This document shows, in pieces, positions 18,609 to 29,793 of a stretch of 64,000 nucleotides of DNA. The DNA lies in contig NZ_FPAQ01000010.1 in NCBI RefSeq assembly GCF_900116405.1, forward strand, positions 1-64,000, read 5' to 3'. Each line of letters begins with the position of its first letter. The first letter of the stretch is position 1. A program made the position numbers and the translations under genes. The notes below the pieces were generated by a model. The model was not told the origin of the DNA and did no database searches. It worked only from the letters and a program-made list of their open reading frames with translations. This DNA comes from Halomonas saccharevitans. Lineage in GTDB: Bacteria > Pseudomonadota > Gammaproteobacteria > Pseudomonadales > Halomonadaceae.

Positions 18609-19354
18609 TGCGCCGACTGCTGCTTTCCAACGACGACGGCGTTCACGCCCCGGGGCTGCGTGCCCTCTACGACGCCCTGCTGGCCCACGCCAAGCTGCGC
18701 GTGGTGGCGCCGGATCGCGACAAGAGCGGGGCGAGCAACTCGCTTACCCTGAGTCGGCCGCTGTCGCTGTCGTCGCTCGACAACGGCTTCTACAGCGTCG
18801 ATGGCACCCCGGCGGACTGCGTCTATCTGGGCGTCAACGGCGTCTGGGACGAGCGTCCTGACCTCGTGATCTCTGGGATCAACCACGGTGGCAACCTGGG
18901 TGACGACGTGCTCTACTCCGGCACCGTGGCGGCCGCCATGGAGGGGCGCAACCTGGGCACGGCGGCCATCGCCATGTCGCTGGTCGGCAGGCACCATTTC
19001 GAGACCGCCGGGCGGGTGGCGGCGAGCCTGGTGGGAGCGGCGGATCGGCTCTCGCTGCCGCCGCGCAGCCTGCTCAACGTCAACGTGCCGGACCTGCCCT
19101 GGGACGAGCTGCGTGGCTTTCGGGTCACCCGCATGGGCTATCGCGGCCCGGCGGCGCGCCCCCTGGAGGTGCGCGATCCGCGCGGGCGTCTGCGCTACTG
19201 GATCGCCGCCGCGGGCGACAACGCCGATGACGGCCCGGACACCGACTTCGCCGCCGTCGAGGCGGGCTATGTTTCCATCACGCCGCTGCAGACCGATCTG
19301 ACCCGGCATGCAGCGCGCGACGACGTGCAGGACTGGCTGGATGCCCTCATCTGA
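18608..19354 (+). CDS. surE: 5'/3'-nucleotidase SurE
   Basis: This 248-residue metal-dependent nucleoside-monophosphate phosphatase is linked to stationary-phase survival. The N-terminal [13 protein letters not shown] carries the metal-binding Asp pair, [14 protein letters not shown] forms the active-site loop and [21 protein letters not shown] the second metal region. It is one base overlapped with truD and overlaps pcm by 14 bp, as in many relatives. Confidence 0.96.
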   Translation: MRRLLLSNDDGVHAPGLRALYDALLAHAKLRVVAPDRDKSGASNSLTLSRPLSLSSLDNGFYSVDGTPADCVYLGVNGVWDERPDLVISGINHGGNLGDDVLYSGTVAAAMEGRNLGTAAIAMSLVGRHHFETAGRVAASLVGAADRLSLPPRSLLNVNVPDLPWDELRGFRVTRMGYRGPAARPLEVRDPRGRLRYWIAAAGDNADDGPDTDFAAVEAGYVSITPLQTDLTRHAARDDVQDWLDALI

Positions 19355-20009
19355 ACTGCTGCGCGGTGTCGGCATGACATCGCAGCGCACCCGGGACCGC
19401 ATGGTGCGCCGCCTGGCCGATCAGGGTGTAAGCGATCGCCGGGTGCTGGAGGTCATGGCCCGCGAGCCGCGCCATCTGTTCCTTGACGAGGCCCTGTCGC
19501 ATCGCGCCTACGAGGACACCTCGCTGCCCATCGGCCACGGCCAGACCCTCTCCCAGCCCTGGATGGTGGCGCGGATGACGGAGCTGGTGATTCAGGAGGC
19601 GCCGTGCCGGGTGCTGGAGGTAGGCACCGGCTCCGGCTACCAGACCCTGGTGTTGTCGCGGCTGGTCGAGGAACTCTGGTCGGTGGAACGGATCAATGCC
19701 CTGCACCGGCGCGCCGCCGAGCGGCTGCGCGGGCTCGAGGCGTATAATGCCCGGCTGCGCCTGGCCGATGGCGGACACGGCTGGTCTGAGGAGGCGCCCT
19801 TCGACGTCATCCTGCTGACTGCCTGCGCCAGCGAGCTGCCCGAGCCGCTGCTCGCCCAGCTCGGCGAGGAGGGGGTGTTGATCACGCCGCTGGCCCAGCC
19901 GGACGGCCAGCAGTGGCTGACTCGCGTGCGTCGGCGCGGCGACGGCTTCGCCAGCGAACGGCTGGAGCCGGTGCGCTTCGTGCCCCTGCTGGAAGGCGTC
20001 ATCCGGTGA
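19341..20009 (+). CDS. pcm: Protein-L-isoaspartate O-methyltransferase
   Basis: This 222-residue repair enzyme methylates isoaspartyl residues using S-adenosylmethionine. [22 protein letters not shown] is the isoaspartate-binding region, [18 protein letters not shown] is the SAM motif I, and [14 protein letters not shown] is conserved late. I chose the ATG at 19341 ([15 protein letters not shown]), which overlaps surE by 14 bp; an internal ATG at 19374 ([11 protein letters not shown]) is an alternative. The usual active-site Thr/Ser-x-C region reads [11 protein letters not shown]. Confidence 0.93.
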   Translation: MPSSELLRGVGMTSQRTRDRMVRRLADQGVSDRRVLEVMAREPRHLFLDEALSHRAYEDTSLPIGHGQTLSQPWMVARMTELVIQEAPCRVLEVGTGSGYQTLVLSRLVEELWSVERINALHRRAAERLRGLEAYNARLRLADGGHGWSEEAPFDVILLTACASELPEPLLAQLGEEGVLITPLAQPDGQQWLTRVRRRGDGFASERLEPVRFVPLLEGVIR

Positions 20010-20040
20010 ACAGGGCGTCATTCGTTGAAAGGAGTCGGCT

Positions 20041-21066
20041 GTGAAGCGTCATCTCGGTATCTTTTTCAGGGGCGCCGGCATGGGGGCCGCCGATGCCGTC
20101 CCCGGCGTCTCCGGCGGCACCATCGCCTTCGTCACCGGCATCTACGAAGAGCTGATCCATACCATCAAGCAGTTCGGGCCCGGCGCCTTCGTGGCGTGGC
20201 GACAGGGGGGGCTCGCGCGCCTGGCGGTGCACCTCAACCTGGCCTTCATGCTGCCGCTGCTGGCCGGCATCTTCCTGAGCCTGTTCAGCGTGGCGCACCT
20301 GGTCGTCTGGCTGATCGACGACTACCCTCTGCTGCTCAACGGCTTCTTCTTCGGCCTGGTGGCCGCCTCCGCTCTGGTGGTCAGTCGCCATCCGGAGGAC
20401 TGGCGCTGGTGGCACCTGCTGCCGCTGGCCGTCGGCCTGCTGCTGGCCCACGGCCTGCCGTCGCTGATGCCGCTGGTCGCCGGGCTTGGCCACCCCGACC
20501 TGGTGCTGGTGGTGGGCGGTGCCATCGCCATCAGCGCGCTGCTGCTGCCCGGCGTGTCGGGCAGCTTCCTGCTGCTGACCATGGGGCTCTACGGCACGGT
20601 GATGGAGGGCATCCGCGGCTTCGACCTTGGGCTGATGGCGATGTTCGGCGTGGGCTGCCTGATCGGCCTGTTCGGCTTCTCGCGGCTGCTCTCCTGGCTG
20701 TTGCGCCACCACCATACCGCGACCCTGCAGCTGCTGGTCGGCTTCATCATCGGCTCGTTGCCGGTGCTCTGGCCGTGGCGCGAGCTGGTACGCTACCAGC
20801 TGGGCGCCGAGGGCCAGATGATTCCCCTCGACTATCGCTATTTGACCCCGGCCGACTTCGCCGAGCTGACCGGCGACCCCGCCCGACTGCTGGCGGTGGT
20901 CGCGCTGATGCTGGCCGGTGCCGCCCTGGTGCTGCTGCTCGGCTGGGCCAACCGCTCCACTGGCGCCGAGGCCGCGCGCCCGGCGGATCGCCGCCCGACA
21001 GACCGCCGCGCGGCGGCCGCCGGACCCCGACAAGGTGCTGACAAGGAGGAAGGCTCCGATGCATAA
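20041..21066 (+). CDS. DUF368 (PopT-type) undecaprenyl-phosphate translocase
   Basis: This 341-residue protein has about eight to nine membrane spans. The N-terminal GMGAADAVPGVSGGTIAFVTGIYE and the internal AISALLLPGVSGSFLLLTMGLYG are the paired PGVSG(G/S) signatures of DUF368. Members were recently shown to recycle undecaprenyl phosphate across the inner membrane for wall and envelope synthesis, so that role is likely here. The GTG start at 20041 has AAAGGAG upstream. Its stop overlaps the nlpD start by 8 bp. The C-terminal 35 residues are charged and not conserved. Confidence 0.88.
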   Translation: MKRHLGIFFRGAGMGAADAVPGVSGGTIAFVTGIYEELIHTIKQFGPGAFVAWRQGGLARLAVHLNLAFMLPLLAGIFLSLFSVAHLVVWLIDDYPLLLNGFFFGLVAASALVVSRHPEDWRWWHLLPLAVGLLLAHGLPSLMPLVAGLGHPDLVLVVGGAIAISALLLPGVSGSFLLLTMGLYGTVMEGIRGFDLGLMAMFGVGCLIGLFGFSRLLSWLLRHHHTATLQLLVGFIIGSLPVLWPWRELVRYQLGAEGQMIPLDYRYLTPADFAELTGDPARLLAVVALMLAGAALVLLLGWANRSTGAEAARPADRRPTDRRAAAAGPRQGADKEEGSDA

Positions 21067-22228
21067 GATATTTCTGATTTCCGGGCTGACGCTGGCGCTG
21101 GCCGGCTGTGCGGCCCAGCAGGGCGAGAACGGGCCGGTCCAGGTCCGTGACCTCTCGGCCGCCCGGGCCGACTCGCGCCCCGCGCAGTACACCGTCGAGG
21201 CGGGGGACACGCTCTACGGCATCGCCTGGCGCCACGACATGGACTACCGAGACCTGGCGCGCCTCAACCGTATCAGCCCGCCCTACCGCATCGAGCCCGG
21301 CCAGACCCTGGCGCTCGGCGGCGACCGGGCGGGCGCCGCGGCGTCCGGCCAGGCCGCTGAGGCGGGCGCCGCCGCCGGCGGTGGCGTGGTGGCCACCGGC
21401 CTCGGCGGCGAGTCCTCGGGCAGCGGCGAGGACCTCGACTGGCTGATGCCCGACGAGAGCGCCATCGAGCGCAATCGCCGCCTCTCGGCCGAGCGCTCCC
21501 AGGCGGACGACAACACCACCGACGGGCCGGCCAATGCGCGCGGTGATGACGCCTCGGGCGCCGATCAGGGGCCGGGGCCGGTCTACAGCTACGACAGCCC
21601 CGGCGCGGATGGCGAGCTGAGCGAGCGCGACCTGGCCGAACGACGCGAGCGAGATGCCGCGTCCCAGGATGAGGTCGCCGAGGACGATGCCTCCGAGACA
21701 GCGGCCGCCGAGAGTGCTCAGCCGGTCGCCGAGCAGCCCGCTCAGGCGTCGTCCAAGGACGGCGGCGAAGCCACGGCGGCTGCCGATGAGGGAGCCTCGG
21801 TCGCCGGCGAGCCCGCCTCCCAGGCGAGCACCGAGCGTCGCTACACTCCGGTCGAAGAAGTCCCCTGGCAGTGGCCCGCGCCCGGCGAGGTGGTCGGTCG
21901 TTTCGGAGAGGGAAGCAGCATCACCGCCGGCATTGATATCGCCGGTCAAAAGGGGCAGTCTGTCAAGGCAGCCGGGCCGGGGATCGTGGTCTACGCGGGC
22001 AGCGGCGTCAGGGGCTATGGCAACCTGATCCTGCTCAAGCACAACGACCAGTACCTCAGCGCCTACGCCCACAATCAATCCCTCAACGTCGAGGAGAACG
22101 ATGTGGTCGAGGCCGGCGACGTCATCGCCACCATGGGTGACAGCGATGCCGAGGATGTCAGGCTGCACTTCGAGGTGCGCAAGGACGGCCAGCCTCAGGA
22201 TCCTCTGGAGTATCTGCCGACGCGCTGA
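21059..22228 (+). CDS. nlpD: Murein hydrolase activator NlpD (LysM + degenerate M23)
   Basis: This 389-residue outer-membrane lipoprotein carries the lipobox LALAGC with Cys17 as the acylated residue. A LysM domain follows (about 42-86, YTVEAGDTLYGIAWRHDMDY), then a long acidic Ala/Glu-rich linker, and a C-terminal LytM/M23 domain (GIDIAGQKGQSVKAAGPGIVV to LHFEVRKDGQPQDPLEYLP). The zinc-ligand His normally found just before the GxD motif is missing (SITAGIDIAG), as in E. coli NlpD. It therefore activates an amidase (AmiC) rather than cutting murein itself. The unusually long acidic linker fits a halophile. It lies directly before rpoS, whose promoter often sits inside nlpD. Confidence 0.93.
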   Translation: MHKIFLISGLTLALAGCAAQQGENGPVQVRDLSAARADSRPAQYTVEAGDTLYGIAWRHDMDYRDLARLNRISPPYRIEPGQTLALGGDRAGAAASGQAAEAGAAAGGGVVATGLGGESSGSGEDLDWLMPDESAIERNRRLSAERSQADDNTTDGPANARGDDASGADQGPGPVYSYDSPGADGELSERDLAERRERDAASQDEVAEDDASETAAAESAQPVAEQPAQASSKDGGEATAAADEGASVAGEPASQASTERRYTPVEEVPWQWPAPGEVVGRFGEGSSITAGIDIAGQKGQSVKAAGPGIVVYAGSGVRGYGNLILLKHNDQYLSAYAHNQSLNVEENDVVEAGDVIATMGDSDAEDVRLHFEVRKDGQPQDPLEYLPTR

Positions 22229-22353
22229 CCCCGATGGTTGGCGGCGGCCAACCCGCAGCAAAAGCTCCGGGGCACTCAACAATAATAATCTCGTGCGTCG
22301 ATCGTCCGGCCATGGACTCACGACGCCCGGACGCAACCATGGGGTAAGAATCG

Positions 22354-23361
22354 ATGAGCATGCTTGAACGGGACCTTCAGGATGTGAATCTGGCGTCCGC
22401 CGAAGAGGCGGACGACGATACCGTCGAGGCGGAGCGCGAACGTGAGGAGGTCGACGAGGAAGAGGCGCTGAGTGGTGACGAGGACGCCTTCGAGAAGGCC
22501 TTGAACCGTGAGGATCGCCATCCTCGTCACAGCCTGGATGCCACTCAGATTTATCTCAACGAGATCGGCTTCTCGCCGCTGCTGACGCCCGAGGAGGAGG
22601 TCTTCTTCGGGCGGCTGGCCCGCAAGGGTGATCCGCTGGGCCGCTCGCGGATGATCGAGTCCAACCTGCGACTGGTGGTAAAGATCGCCCGTCGCTATCT
22701 CAATCGCGGCCTCACCCTGCTCGACCTCATCGAGGAGGGTAACCTCGGCCTGATTCGCGCCGTCGAGAAGTTTGACCCCGAGCGCGGCTTTCGCTTCTCG
22801 ACCTACGCGACCTGGTGGATACGTCAGACCATCGAGCGGGCGCTGATGAATCAGACCCGTACGATCCGGTTGCCGATCCACGTGGTCAAGGAGCTCAACA
22901 TCTACCTGCGGGCGGCCCGCGAGCTGACCCAGAAGCTCGATCACGAGGCCACCGCCGAGGAGGTCGCCGAGCATCTCGACAAGCCGGTGGAGACCGTCAA
23001 GAAGATGATGGGCCTCAATGAGCGCGTCTCCTCCGTCGACTACCCGATGGGCAGCGAGAGCGACAAGCCGCTGATCGAGACCCTGGCCGACGACAACGAT
23101 CAGGGGCCCGAGTCGACCCTGGTCGACGGCGACGTTCGCCAGCACGTCGATGAATGGTTGGCCGAGCTCACCGAGAAGCAGATGGAGGTGGTGGTACGCC
23201 GCTTCGGCCTGCGCGGCCACGAGGCCGCGACCCTCGAGCAGGTCGGCGAGGAGATCGGCCTGACCCGCGAGCGGGTGCGCCAGATTCAGGTAGAGGCCTT
23301 GAAGAAGCTGCGTCGCATGCTCGACAAGCAGGGCCTCTCGCTGGATGCCATTTTCGAGTGA
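22354..23361 (+). CDS. rpoS: RNA polymerase sigma factor RpoS
   Basis: This 335-residue stationary-phase sigma factor begins with an acidic N-terminal extension (about 1-60). Region 1.2 reads [20 protein letters not shown]. Region 2 reads [20 protein letters not shown] and [20 protein letters not shown]. Region 4 reads [20 protein letters not shown]. The ATG at 22354 is preceded by GGGGTAAGAATCG, a modest ribosome site. The 125-bp leader after nlpD contains no obvious terminator. It controls the general stress and stationary response. Confidence 0.96.
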   Translation: MSMLERDLQDVNLASAEEADDDTVEAEREREEVDEEEALSGDEDAFEKALNREDRHPRHSLDATQIYLNEIGFSPLLTPEEEVFFGRLARKGDPLGRSRMIESNLRLVVKIARRYLNRGLTLLDLIEEGNLGLIRAVEKFDPERGFRFSTYATWWIRQTIERALMNQTRTIRLPIHVVKELNIYLRAARELTQKLDHEATAEEVAEHLDKPVETVKKMMGLNERVSSVDYPMGSESDKPLIETLADDNDQGPESTLVDGDVRQHVDEWLAELTEKQMEVVVRRFGLRGHEAATLEQVGEEIGLTRERVRQIQVEALKKLRRMLDKQGLSLDAIFE

Positions 23362-23443
23362 TCCCCCGGGCGGCCCGCGCAACGCGGGGCGCCTCTCGCC
23401 TTCGGGTATCCTGCATGCCTGGCCTCGATCCGAGGATAGTTGA

Positions 23444-23476
23444 TTCATCTGGCCATGAGTTTATTGGCCAGATGAA
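23444..23476. other. Perfect 11-bp inverted repeat downstream of rpoS
   Basis: TTCATCTGGCC (23444-23454) and GGCCAGATGAA (23466-23476) pair perfectly around an 11-nt loop, 83 bp after the rpoS stop. No T-run follows. It could be a terminator variant, an operator for alr or part of a small RNA. The 214-bp rpoS-alr gap holds nothing else recognisable. Confidence 0.5.
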
Positions 23477-23575
23477 CGCCTGGTTCATTGCCTGGATGCA
23501 GCGTCTTTTGCCATGAACTCCCGGGGCGGTTGAGGGATAATTACCATTTCCCCTCGACGCGACAGGATTCCGATC

Positions 23576-24679
23576 ATGGCCCGGCCGCTGATTGCCGATA
23601 TCGACCTCGACGCCCTGCGTCATAACTACCGCCTCGCCCGCGATCGCGCTCCCCACAGCCGCGCCTTGGCCGTGATCAAGGCCGATGCCTACGGTCATGG
23701 CGCGCTCCGCTGTGCCCGGGCCCTAGAGGACCTGGCGCCGGCCTTCGCCGTGGCCTGCCTCGAGGAGGCCGAGACGCTGCGCGAGGGCGGCATCACCGCG
23801 CCCATCGTGCTGCTCGAGGGCATCTTCGAGGCCGCCGAGCTCGAGCGGGTCGAGGCGCTCGAGCTGTGGATGGCGGTGCACAGCGACTGGCAGCTCGAGG
23901 CGCTGCTCGCCTACCGGCCCGCCCGCCCCATTCCCGTGTGGGTCAAGGTGGACTCGGGCATGCACCGCCTGGGCTTTCCGCCGGAGCGGGCCGAGGCGGT
24001 CTGGGCGCGGCTCGCCGCGGCTCCAGGGCACGCCTGCGACCTGCACCTGATGAGCCACTTCGCCACCGCCGATGCCCGGGAGAGCGGCTACTTCGAGCAG
24101 CAGCTCGGGCTGCTGGAGGCCCTGGCGACGCGGCTCGGCGCCCCCACCTGCCTGGCGAATTCGCCCGCGACCCTGGCCTGGCCCGCCTCCCACGGCGCCT
24201 GGAATCGCCCCGGCGTGATGCTTTACGGCAGCGACCCGCTGGAGGCCGCCAACGCGGCGAGCCGGCGACTCGCCCCGGTGATGACCCTGCGCTCCGAGCT
24301 CATCGCCGTGCGCGAGATCAAAGCGGGTGAGCCGGTGGGCTACGGCGGACGCTGGCGGGCGCCGCGCCCCTCGCGGATCGGCGTGGTGGCCTGTGGCTAT
24401 GGCGACGGCTATGACCGCCACGCGGTCGACGGCACCCCGGTGCTGGTAGCAGGGCAGCGCACCGCGATCGCCGGCAAGGTCTCCATGGACATGCTGACGG
24501 TGGATCTTACCGATATTCCCGAGGCCGATATCGGCAGCGAGGTGGTGCTCTGGGGACGGGCGGCGAGCGGCGAGGTGCTGTCGGTGGACGAGGTGGCCCG
24601 CCACTGCGACACCATCAGCTATACCCTGCTCACCGGGGTGCTGCCGAGGGTGCCCAGGCGCTATCATGGGGCGGACTGA
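23576..24679 (+). CDS. alr: Alanine racemase
   Basis: This 367-residue PLP enzyme interconverts L- and D-alanine for peptidoglycan. AVIKADAYGHGALR carries the PLP-binding lysine, MHRLGF and RPGVMLYGSDPL follow, and CGYGDGYDRH plus GKVSMDMLTVDL supply the second catalytic tyrosine region. Length is typical. It is not obviously coupled to rpoS (214-bp gap) and is followed 22 bp later by the lipid A acyltransferase gene. Confidence 0.95.
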   Translation: MARPLIADIDLDALRHNYRLARDRAPHSRALAVIKADAYGHGALRCARALEDLAPAFAVACLEEAETLREGGITAPIVLLEGIFEAAELERVEALELWMAVHSDWQLEALLAYRPARPIPVWVKVDSGMHRLGFPPERAEAVWARLAAAPGHACDLHLMSHFATADARESGYFEQQLGLLEALATRLGAPTCLANSPATLAWPASHGAWNRPGVMLYGSDPLEAANAASRRLAPVMTLRSELIAVREIKAGEPVGYGGRWRAPRPSRIGVVACGYGDGYDRHAVDGTPVLVAGQRTAIAGKVSMDMLTVDLTDIPEADIGSEVVLWGRAASGEVLSVDEVARHCDTISYTLLTGVLPRVPRRYHGAD

Positions 24680-24701
24680 TCGCCGCACCACGGGAAGCCG
24701 C

Positions 24702-25619
24702 ATGTCCACGGAAGACACCACCAAGACCTCCTTCGCCCATCCGCGCTACTGGCCCGCCTGGCTCGGCATCGGGGCCATGTACGCGGTGGCCTGGCTGCCC
24801 TGGCGGCTGAAGCTCTGGGTGGGCAAGGCCATTGGCCTCGCCGCCTGGCGCCTGGCCAGGCGCCGCCGGCACATCACCGAGACCAATATCCGGCTCTGCT
24901 TCCCGGAGCGCGATGCCGACCAGCAGGCCGCGCTCGTTCGGGAGAGCTTCATCGCCAACGGCATCGGCCTGGTCGAGACGGCGACCGGCTGGTGCCGGGA
25001 TCACGAGCACCTGCGCCACCGGGTGGTCTTCCGCGGGCAGGAGCACAGGGCGCGGCTGCAGGCGCAGGGCCGGGGCGCCTTGATCCTGGGGGTGCACTTC
25101 TCGACCCTCGACCTGGGGGCCGCCCTGCATGCGCTCTACTTTCGCGCCGACGCCGTGCAGCGCCCCCACGACAATCCGCTCTTCGATCGCTTCATGGCGC
25201 GCGCCCGGGCCCCGTATTTCGATACGATCCTCGATCGCTACGACCTGCGCGGCGTGGTGCGACGGATCAAGGCCGGCCATGCGGTCTGGTACTCGCCGGA
25301 CCAGGACTTCGGCCGCGATGCCAGCGTCTTCGCGCCCTTCTTTGGCGTCGAGGCGGCCACGGTGCGCATGACCGCGCGCATCGCGCGCATGACCGGAGCG
25401 CCGGTGATACCGCTGATCTTCCACCGCAATCCCGATGATCGCACCTACACCCTGGAGTACCTGCCGCCACTCGAGGACTTCCCCAGTGGCGATGAGGCGG
25501 TCGATGCCGCCCGCGTCAACGCGGTGATCGAGTCGGCCATCCGCCGCCACCCGGAGCAGTACCTGTGGCTGCACCGGCGCTTCAAGACCCGCCCGCGTGG
25601 GGAGGCGAAGCTTTACTGA
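24702..25619 (+). CDS. lpxL: Lipid A biosynthesis late acyltransferase (LpxL-like)
   Basis: This 305-residue inner-membrane acyltransferase of the HtrB/LpxL/LpxM family has an N-terminal membrane helix (WLGIGAMYAVAWLPWRLKLWVG). The catalytic HX4D motif is in GVHFSTLDLG, and AVWYSPDQDFGRDASVFAPFFG is the conserved acceptor region. It would transfer a secondary acyl chain to Kdo2-lipid IVA. LpxL is favoured over LpxM from overall resemblance, but chain specificity cannot be read. The start ATG at 24702 lies 22 bp after alr; the frame upstream overlaps alr and is not family-like. Confidence 0.9.
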   Translation: MSTEDTTKTSFAHPRYWPAWLGIGAMYAVAWLPWRLKLWVGKAIGLAAWRLARRRRHITETNIRLCFPERDADQQAALVRESFIANGIGLVETATGWCRDHEHLRHRVVFRGQEHRARLQAQGRGALILGVHFSTLDLGAALHALYFRADAVQRPHDNPLFDRFMARARAPYFDTILDRYDLRGVVRRIKAGHAVWYSPDQDFGRDASVFAPFFGVEAATVRMTARIARMTGAPVIPLIFHRNPDDRTYTLEYLPPLEDFPSGDEAVDAARVNAVIESAIRRHPEQYLWLHRRFKTRPRGEAKLY

Positions 25620-25668
25620 GGCAGGGCTTTATCGGGGTATGACGTTATTGAGGCAGGGTTCTACCGGG
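25617..25668 (+). repeat. Short direct repeat after lpxL
   Basis: TGAGGCAGGGCTTTATCGGG (25617-25636) recurs as TGAGGCAGGGTTCTACCGGG (25649-25668), 17 of 20 identical, 32 bp apart. The first copy includes the lpxL stop codon. The second copy could pair with CCCTGCC at 25678-25684, giving a weak hairpin between the convergent lpxL and DUF2254 genes. Confidence 0.5.
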
Positions 25669-25714
25669 AAGGCAGTGCCCTGCCGAGGCGACGCGCCATG
25701 GAAACGTCCGGGGC

Positions 25715-27052
25715 TCAGCCGCCCTGTCGGCCGGGCAGGTCGGCCGGTAGCCTGAGCCGATGCTGGCCGTCGTCCAGGCGCGCCGCGACGAAGCGGCGAT
25801 CCAGCGGATGGCGCGCCGCCTGTGAGAGCGTCTCCACCACTCGGTCGGCATGGGCCTGGAGGATCGCCAGATCCTCGGGCTCGGCGAACAGCGACAGGGT
25901 CTTCAAGGCCTTGAGCACGCCCAGGCCGATGCTCAGCTCCTGCCTGCCGTGCTGCAGGATGGGCTGGAAGAGTCGATAGAGCAGGCTCTCGAAGTCCTCC
26001 ACTCGCCAGGTCACCCGGCAGATGCCGTCGCGGTCGAAGAGCGCATCGCAGGGTTGCCACGCCAGGCGCCGGCGCAGCAGATCGGTCAGGCGATGCAGGC
26101 ACAGCCGGGCGGTCCCGGGATCGTTGATGCCCGGCGATAGCGCCTTGAGGGCGACCTCCATCAGCTGCGTCATGCCGAACACGTGGTGCTCGGTGATCGC
26201 CTCGCCTTCCATGTAGACCAGGGTGGCGCGCACCTCGTCGCACCAGGCGGCTGGCGGGGCCGTCGCGGCCTCCAGCGAGAGGATCGGCAGCCCTTCGACC
26301 ACGTAGTCCCCGAAGCGGAAGTGCAGGTGCACTACGCCGTTGGCGCGCCGCGCCAGCTCGGCCAGCGCGGGGAGATCGGCATTCTGCAGGTAGCCGGCGC
26401 GGCGGGCGGCCACGGGATGGTGATCATGGCCCGATGCCGGGGCGACGGCGAGGATGCGCCACTCCTGGCCCTGCTGGCGTCGCTGCAGGGCATGCATGGA
26501 GGCCAGCGTGGTGAGGTGCAGGTCGGTGGCCACGGCGTCGATCTGGATCGACTGCGAGGCGTTGTGGATGAAGTAGACGAACAGCCCCAGGCAGTGGATG
26601 ACCATGGCGCAGGCCAGATAGATCGCCAGCGAGCGCCAGGTCGCCTCGCCCTCGGCGACGTCCGGCACCATCAGCAGCATCAGGATGAAGAGGATGGTGC
26701 CCAGGTAATGGCCCAGCACCCATTGATGCGGGCGCTCCGAGATCAGCCCGAACACCAGCTTGTGGGAGAACTGCCCGCCGGCCTGGGAGAGCACCGACAT
26801 CACCATGGAGAAGCTGAAGACCATCAGCGAGATCATGCCGCCGAGAAGCGCGGCGAGCAGCGCCTGGGTGTTCTCCGGCGCCTCGAGGCCGAGCAGCGTG
26901 AGCAGGGTCGGAAGGCGGTCGTCGGAGATCGGCAGCAGCAGGGCGACCAGGCTCGCAAGGGCGTAGGCCCCGGCCAGCAGGGTGGGCAGGTAGGCAATGC
27001 TCTGCCGGAAGGCCTTGAGCAGGCGGATGGGCCAGGACAGCAAGCGCTTCAT
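25715..27052 (-). CDS. DUF2254 membrane protein
   Basis: This 445-residue protein has four predicted membrane spans in the first 170 residues (for example SIAYLPTLLAGAYALASLVALLLP, then GGMISLMVFSFSMVMSVLSQAGGQFS). A large soluble C-terminal domain follows, containing TEHHVFGMTQLMEVALKALS and PGINDPGTARLCLHRL. These are hallmarks of the DUF2254 family. No molecular function is established. It is a single gene convergent with lpxL and lies downstream of ettA beyond a terminator. Confidence 0.85.
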   Translation of the reverse strand: MKRLLSWPIRLLKAFRQSIAYLPTLLAGAYALASLVALLLPISDDRLPTLLTLLGLEAPENTQALLAALLGGMISLMVFSFSMVMSVLSQAGGQFSHKLVFGLISERPHQWVLGHYLGTILFILMLLMVPDVAEGEATWRSLAIYLACAMVIHCLGLFVYFIHNASQSIQIDAVATDLHLTTLASMHALQRRQQGQEWRILAVAPASGHDHHPVAARRAGYLQNADLPALAELARRANGVVHLHFRFGDYVVEGLPILSLEAATAPPAAWCDEVRATLVYMEGEAITEHHVFGMTQLMEVALKALSPGINDPGTARLCLHRLTDLLRRRLAWQPCDALFDRDGICRVTWRVEDFESLLYRLFQPILQHGRQELSIGLGVLKALKTLSLFAEPEDLAILQAHADRVVETLSQAARHPLDRRFVAARLDDGQHRLRLPADLPGRQGG

Positions 27053-27123
27053 GGGCGACTCCTCGCGGGACGAGTCCCCTTATGGCCCGCCAGGTCGGCT
27101 TCGGCAACCCCTCCATCGCTCCC

Positions 27124-27164
27124 CACAATGCAAACCGCCCCCTGCCGGTGGGCGAGGGGGCGGT
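27124..27164 (-). terminator. Terminator of ettA
   Basis: Read on the minus strand, ACCGCCCCCT and AGGGGGCGGT form a perfect 10-bp stem around an 11-nt loop, followed by TTTGCATTG. It lies about 20 bp after the ettA stop. Confidence 0.8.
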
Positions 27165-27184
27165 GAGTTCGCTTCGCGCGTCGA

Positions 27185-28846
<1,662 letters not shown>

Positions 28847-28936
28847 GTAGAGCCACTTGGTTGGAGGATTTCGGTGGCCACGATGATAGAGCCCGAGGGC
28901 GGCAAAGGCCAGTCTCCCCGGGCCGCGGCGACGGGG

Positions 28937-29140
28937 TTATTCTTCCTCTTCCTCGAGCCGCCAGTCATCCTCTATGGCGCGTCGCAGGCGACGCTCCTCG
29001 ATCAGCGCCTCCACGCGGCGGCGGGCCTGGAGGGTCTCGGCGCGACTCGCGGGGCGCGCGTCGGCGGGTTCGTCGTTGACCGCGCTCAGGTAGTCCTGGT
29101 CGTCGTCGAAGGGGGTATCGAGAAGGGGTTCATGGCTCAT
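28937..29140 (-). CDS. PA3496-family small protein
   Basis: This 67-residue acidic protein ends in TLQARRRVEALIEERRLRRAIEDDW followed by a run of Glu, the pattern of the small PA3496 family of putative envelope-integrity proteins (ARRKVEDYLEQKRL-type core). The ATG at 29140 has GGAGGAC 7 bp upstream and gives a shorter product than the upstream in-frame ATG at 29155. No signal peptide is visible. It lies 90 bp upstream of ettA on the same strand and could be cotranscribed. Biochemical role unknown. Confidence 0.72.
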   Translation of the reverse strand: MSHEPLLDTPFDDDQDYLSAVNDEPADARPASRAETLQARRRVEALIEERRLRRAIEDDWRLEEEEE

Positions 29141-29358
29141 GCGATGTCCTCCCATGGCCCGGGCCGAGGGTCAGCGCCGTCGGCACAGCGATCATTCGCT
29201 TCGCGTCCCCGAGGTGGAACCTGAAGCGCCAGCGGCAATGCGTGTTGCCTGCTGGCTATATATCGTCACGGCGGGAGGAGGGCAAGCCCCGGGCGGTTTT
29301 TTTTCGCCGGCGCCTTGTGGCTCGTGGGGCGTCCCGAGGGAGCGGACCGCGGGGCGGC

Positions 29359-29793
29359 TCAGGAGAGGCCGTGTTCGGCCTTGATCCGCTCGAGCTCCAG
29401 CTGCGCCTCGACGCGCTCGGTCACGTCCTTCTGCACGCCGATGTAGTAGTTGAGATTGTCGTCCTCGTCGTGCACCGGCGTGATGGAGAGCTCGTTGTAG
29501 AACAGGGTGCCGTCCTTCCTGTAGTTGCGCAGCACCTCTCGGCAGGGGCGTCCCTCCTTGATGGCGCGGCGGATGGCGTCGAGCCCGGGCTGGTCGCGAT
29601 CCTCGTTCTGCAGGAAGCGGCAATCCTGATAGAGAATCTCATCGGCGCTGTAGCCGGTGAGGCGCTCGAAGCCCTGGTTGACGTAGATCAGGATATTCTC
29701 GTCGCCCTCCTGCTCGGCGACCACGATGCCATCCTCAGAGGCATCGACGATGCGTTCCAGCAGTTCCGGGCTGATCAGCGGGGATCGTTTCAT
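29359..29793 (-). CDS. Short LOV blue-light photoreceptor
   Basis: This 144-residue protein consists of a single PAS/LOV domain with short N- and C-terminal helices and no output domain. YQDCRFLQNEDRDQ carries the photoactive Cys58. NYRKDGTLFYNELSITPV and YYIGVQKDVTERVE are the flavin-side and last-strand signatures. It is very close in layout and wording to the short LOV proteins of Pseudomonas putida (PpSB1-LOV), which form dimers and switch with blue light through an FMN-cysteinyl adduct. The canonical GxNCRFLQ reads QDCRFLQ, as in that group. It stands alone between other genes; its partner is unknown. Confidence 0.9.
   Translation of the reverse strand: MKRSPLISPELLERIVDASEDGIVVAEQEGDENILIYVNQGFERLTGYSADEILYQDCRFLQNEDRDQPGLDAIRRAIKEGRPCREVLRNYRKDGTLFYNELSITPVHDEDDNLNYYIGVQKDVTERVEAQLELERIKAEHGLS

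Noticed and set aside
23362-23575. RsmZ-type small RNA as an annotated feature
   Set aside because: The position fits pseudomonads, but the series of GGA hairpin loops and a Rho-independent terminator are not seen.
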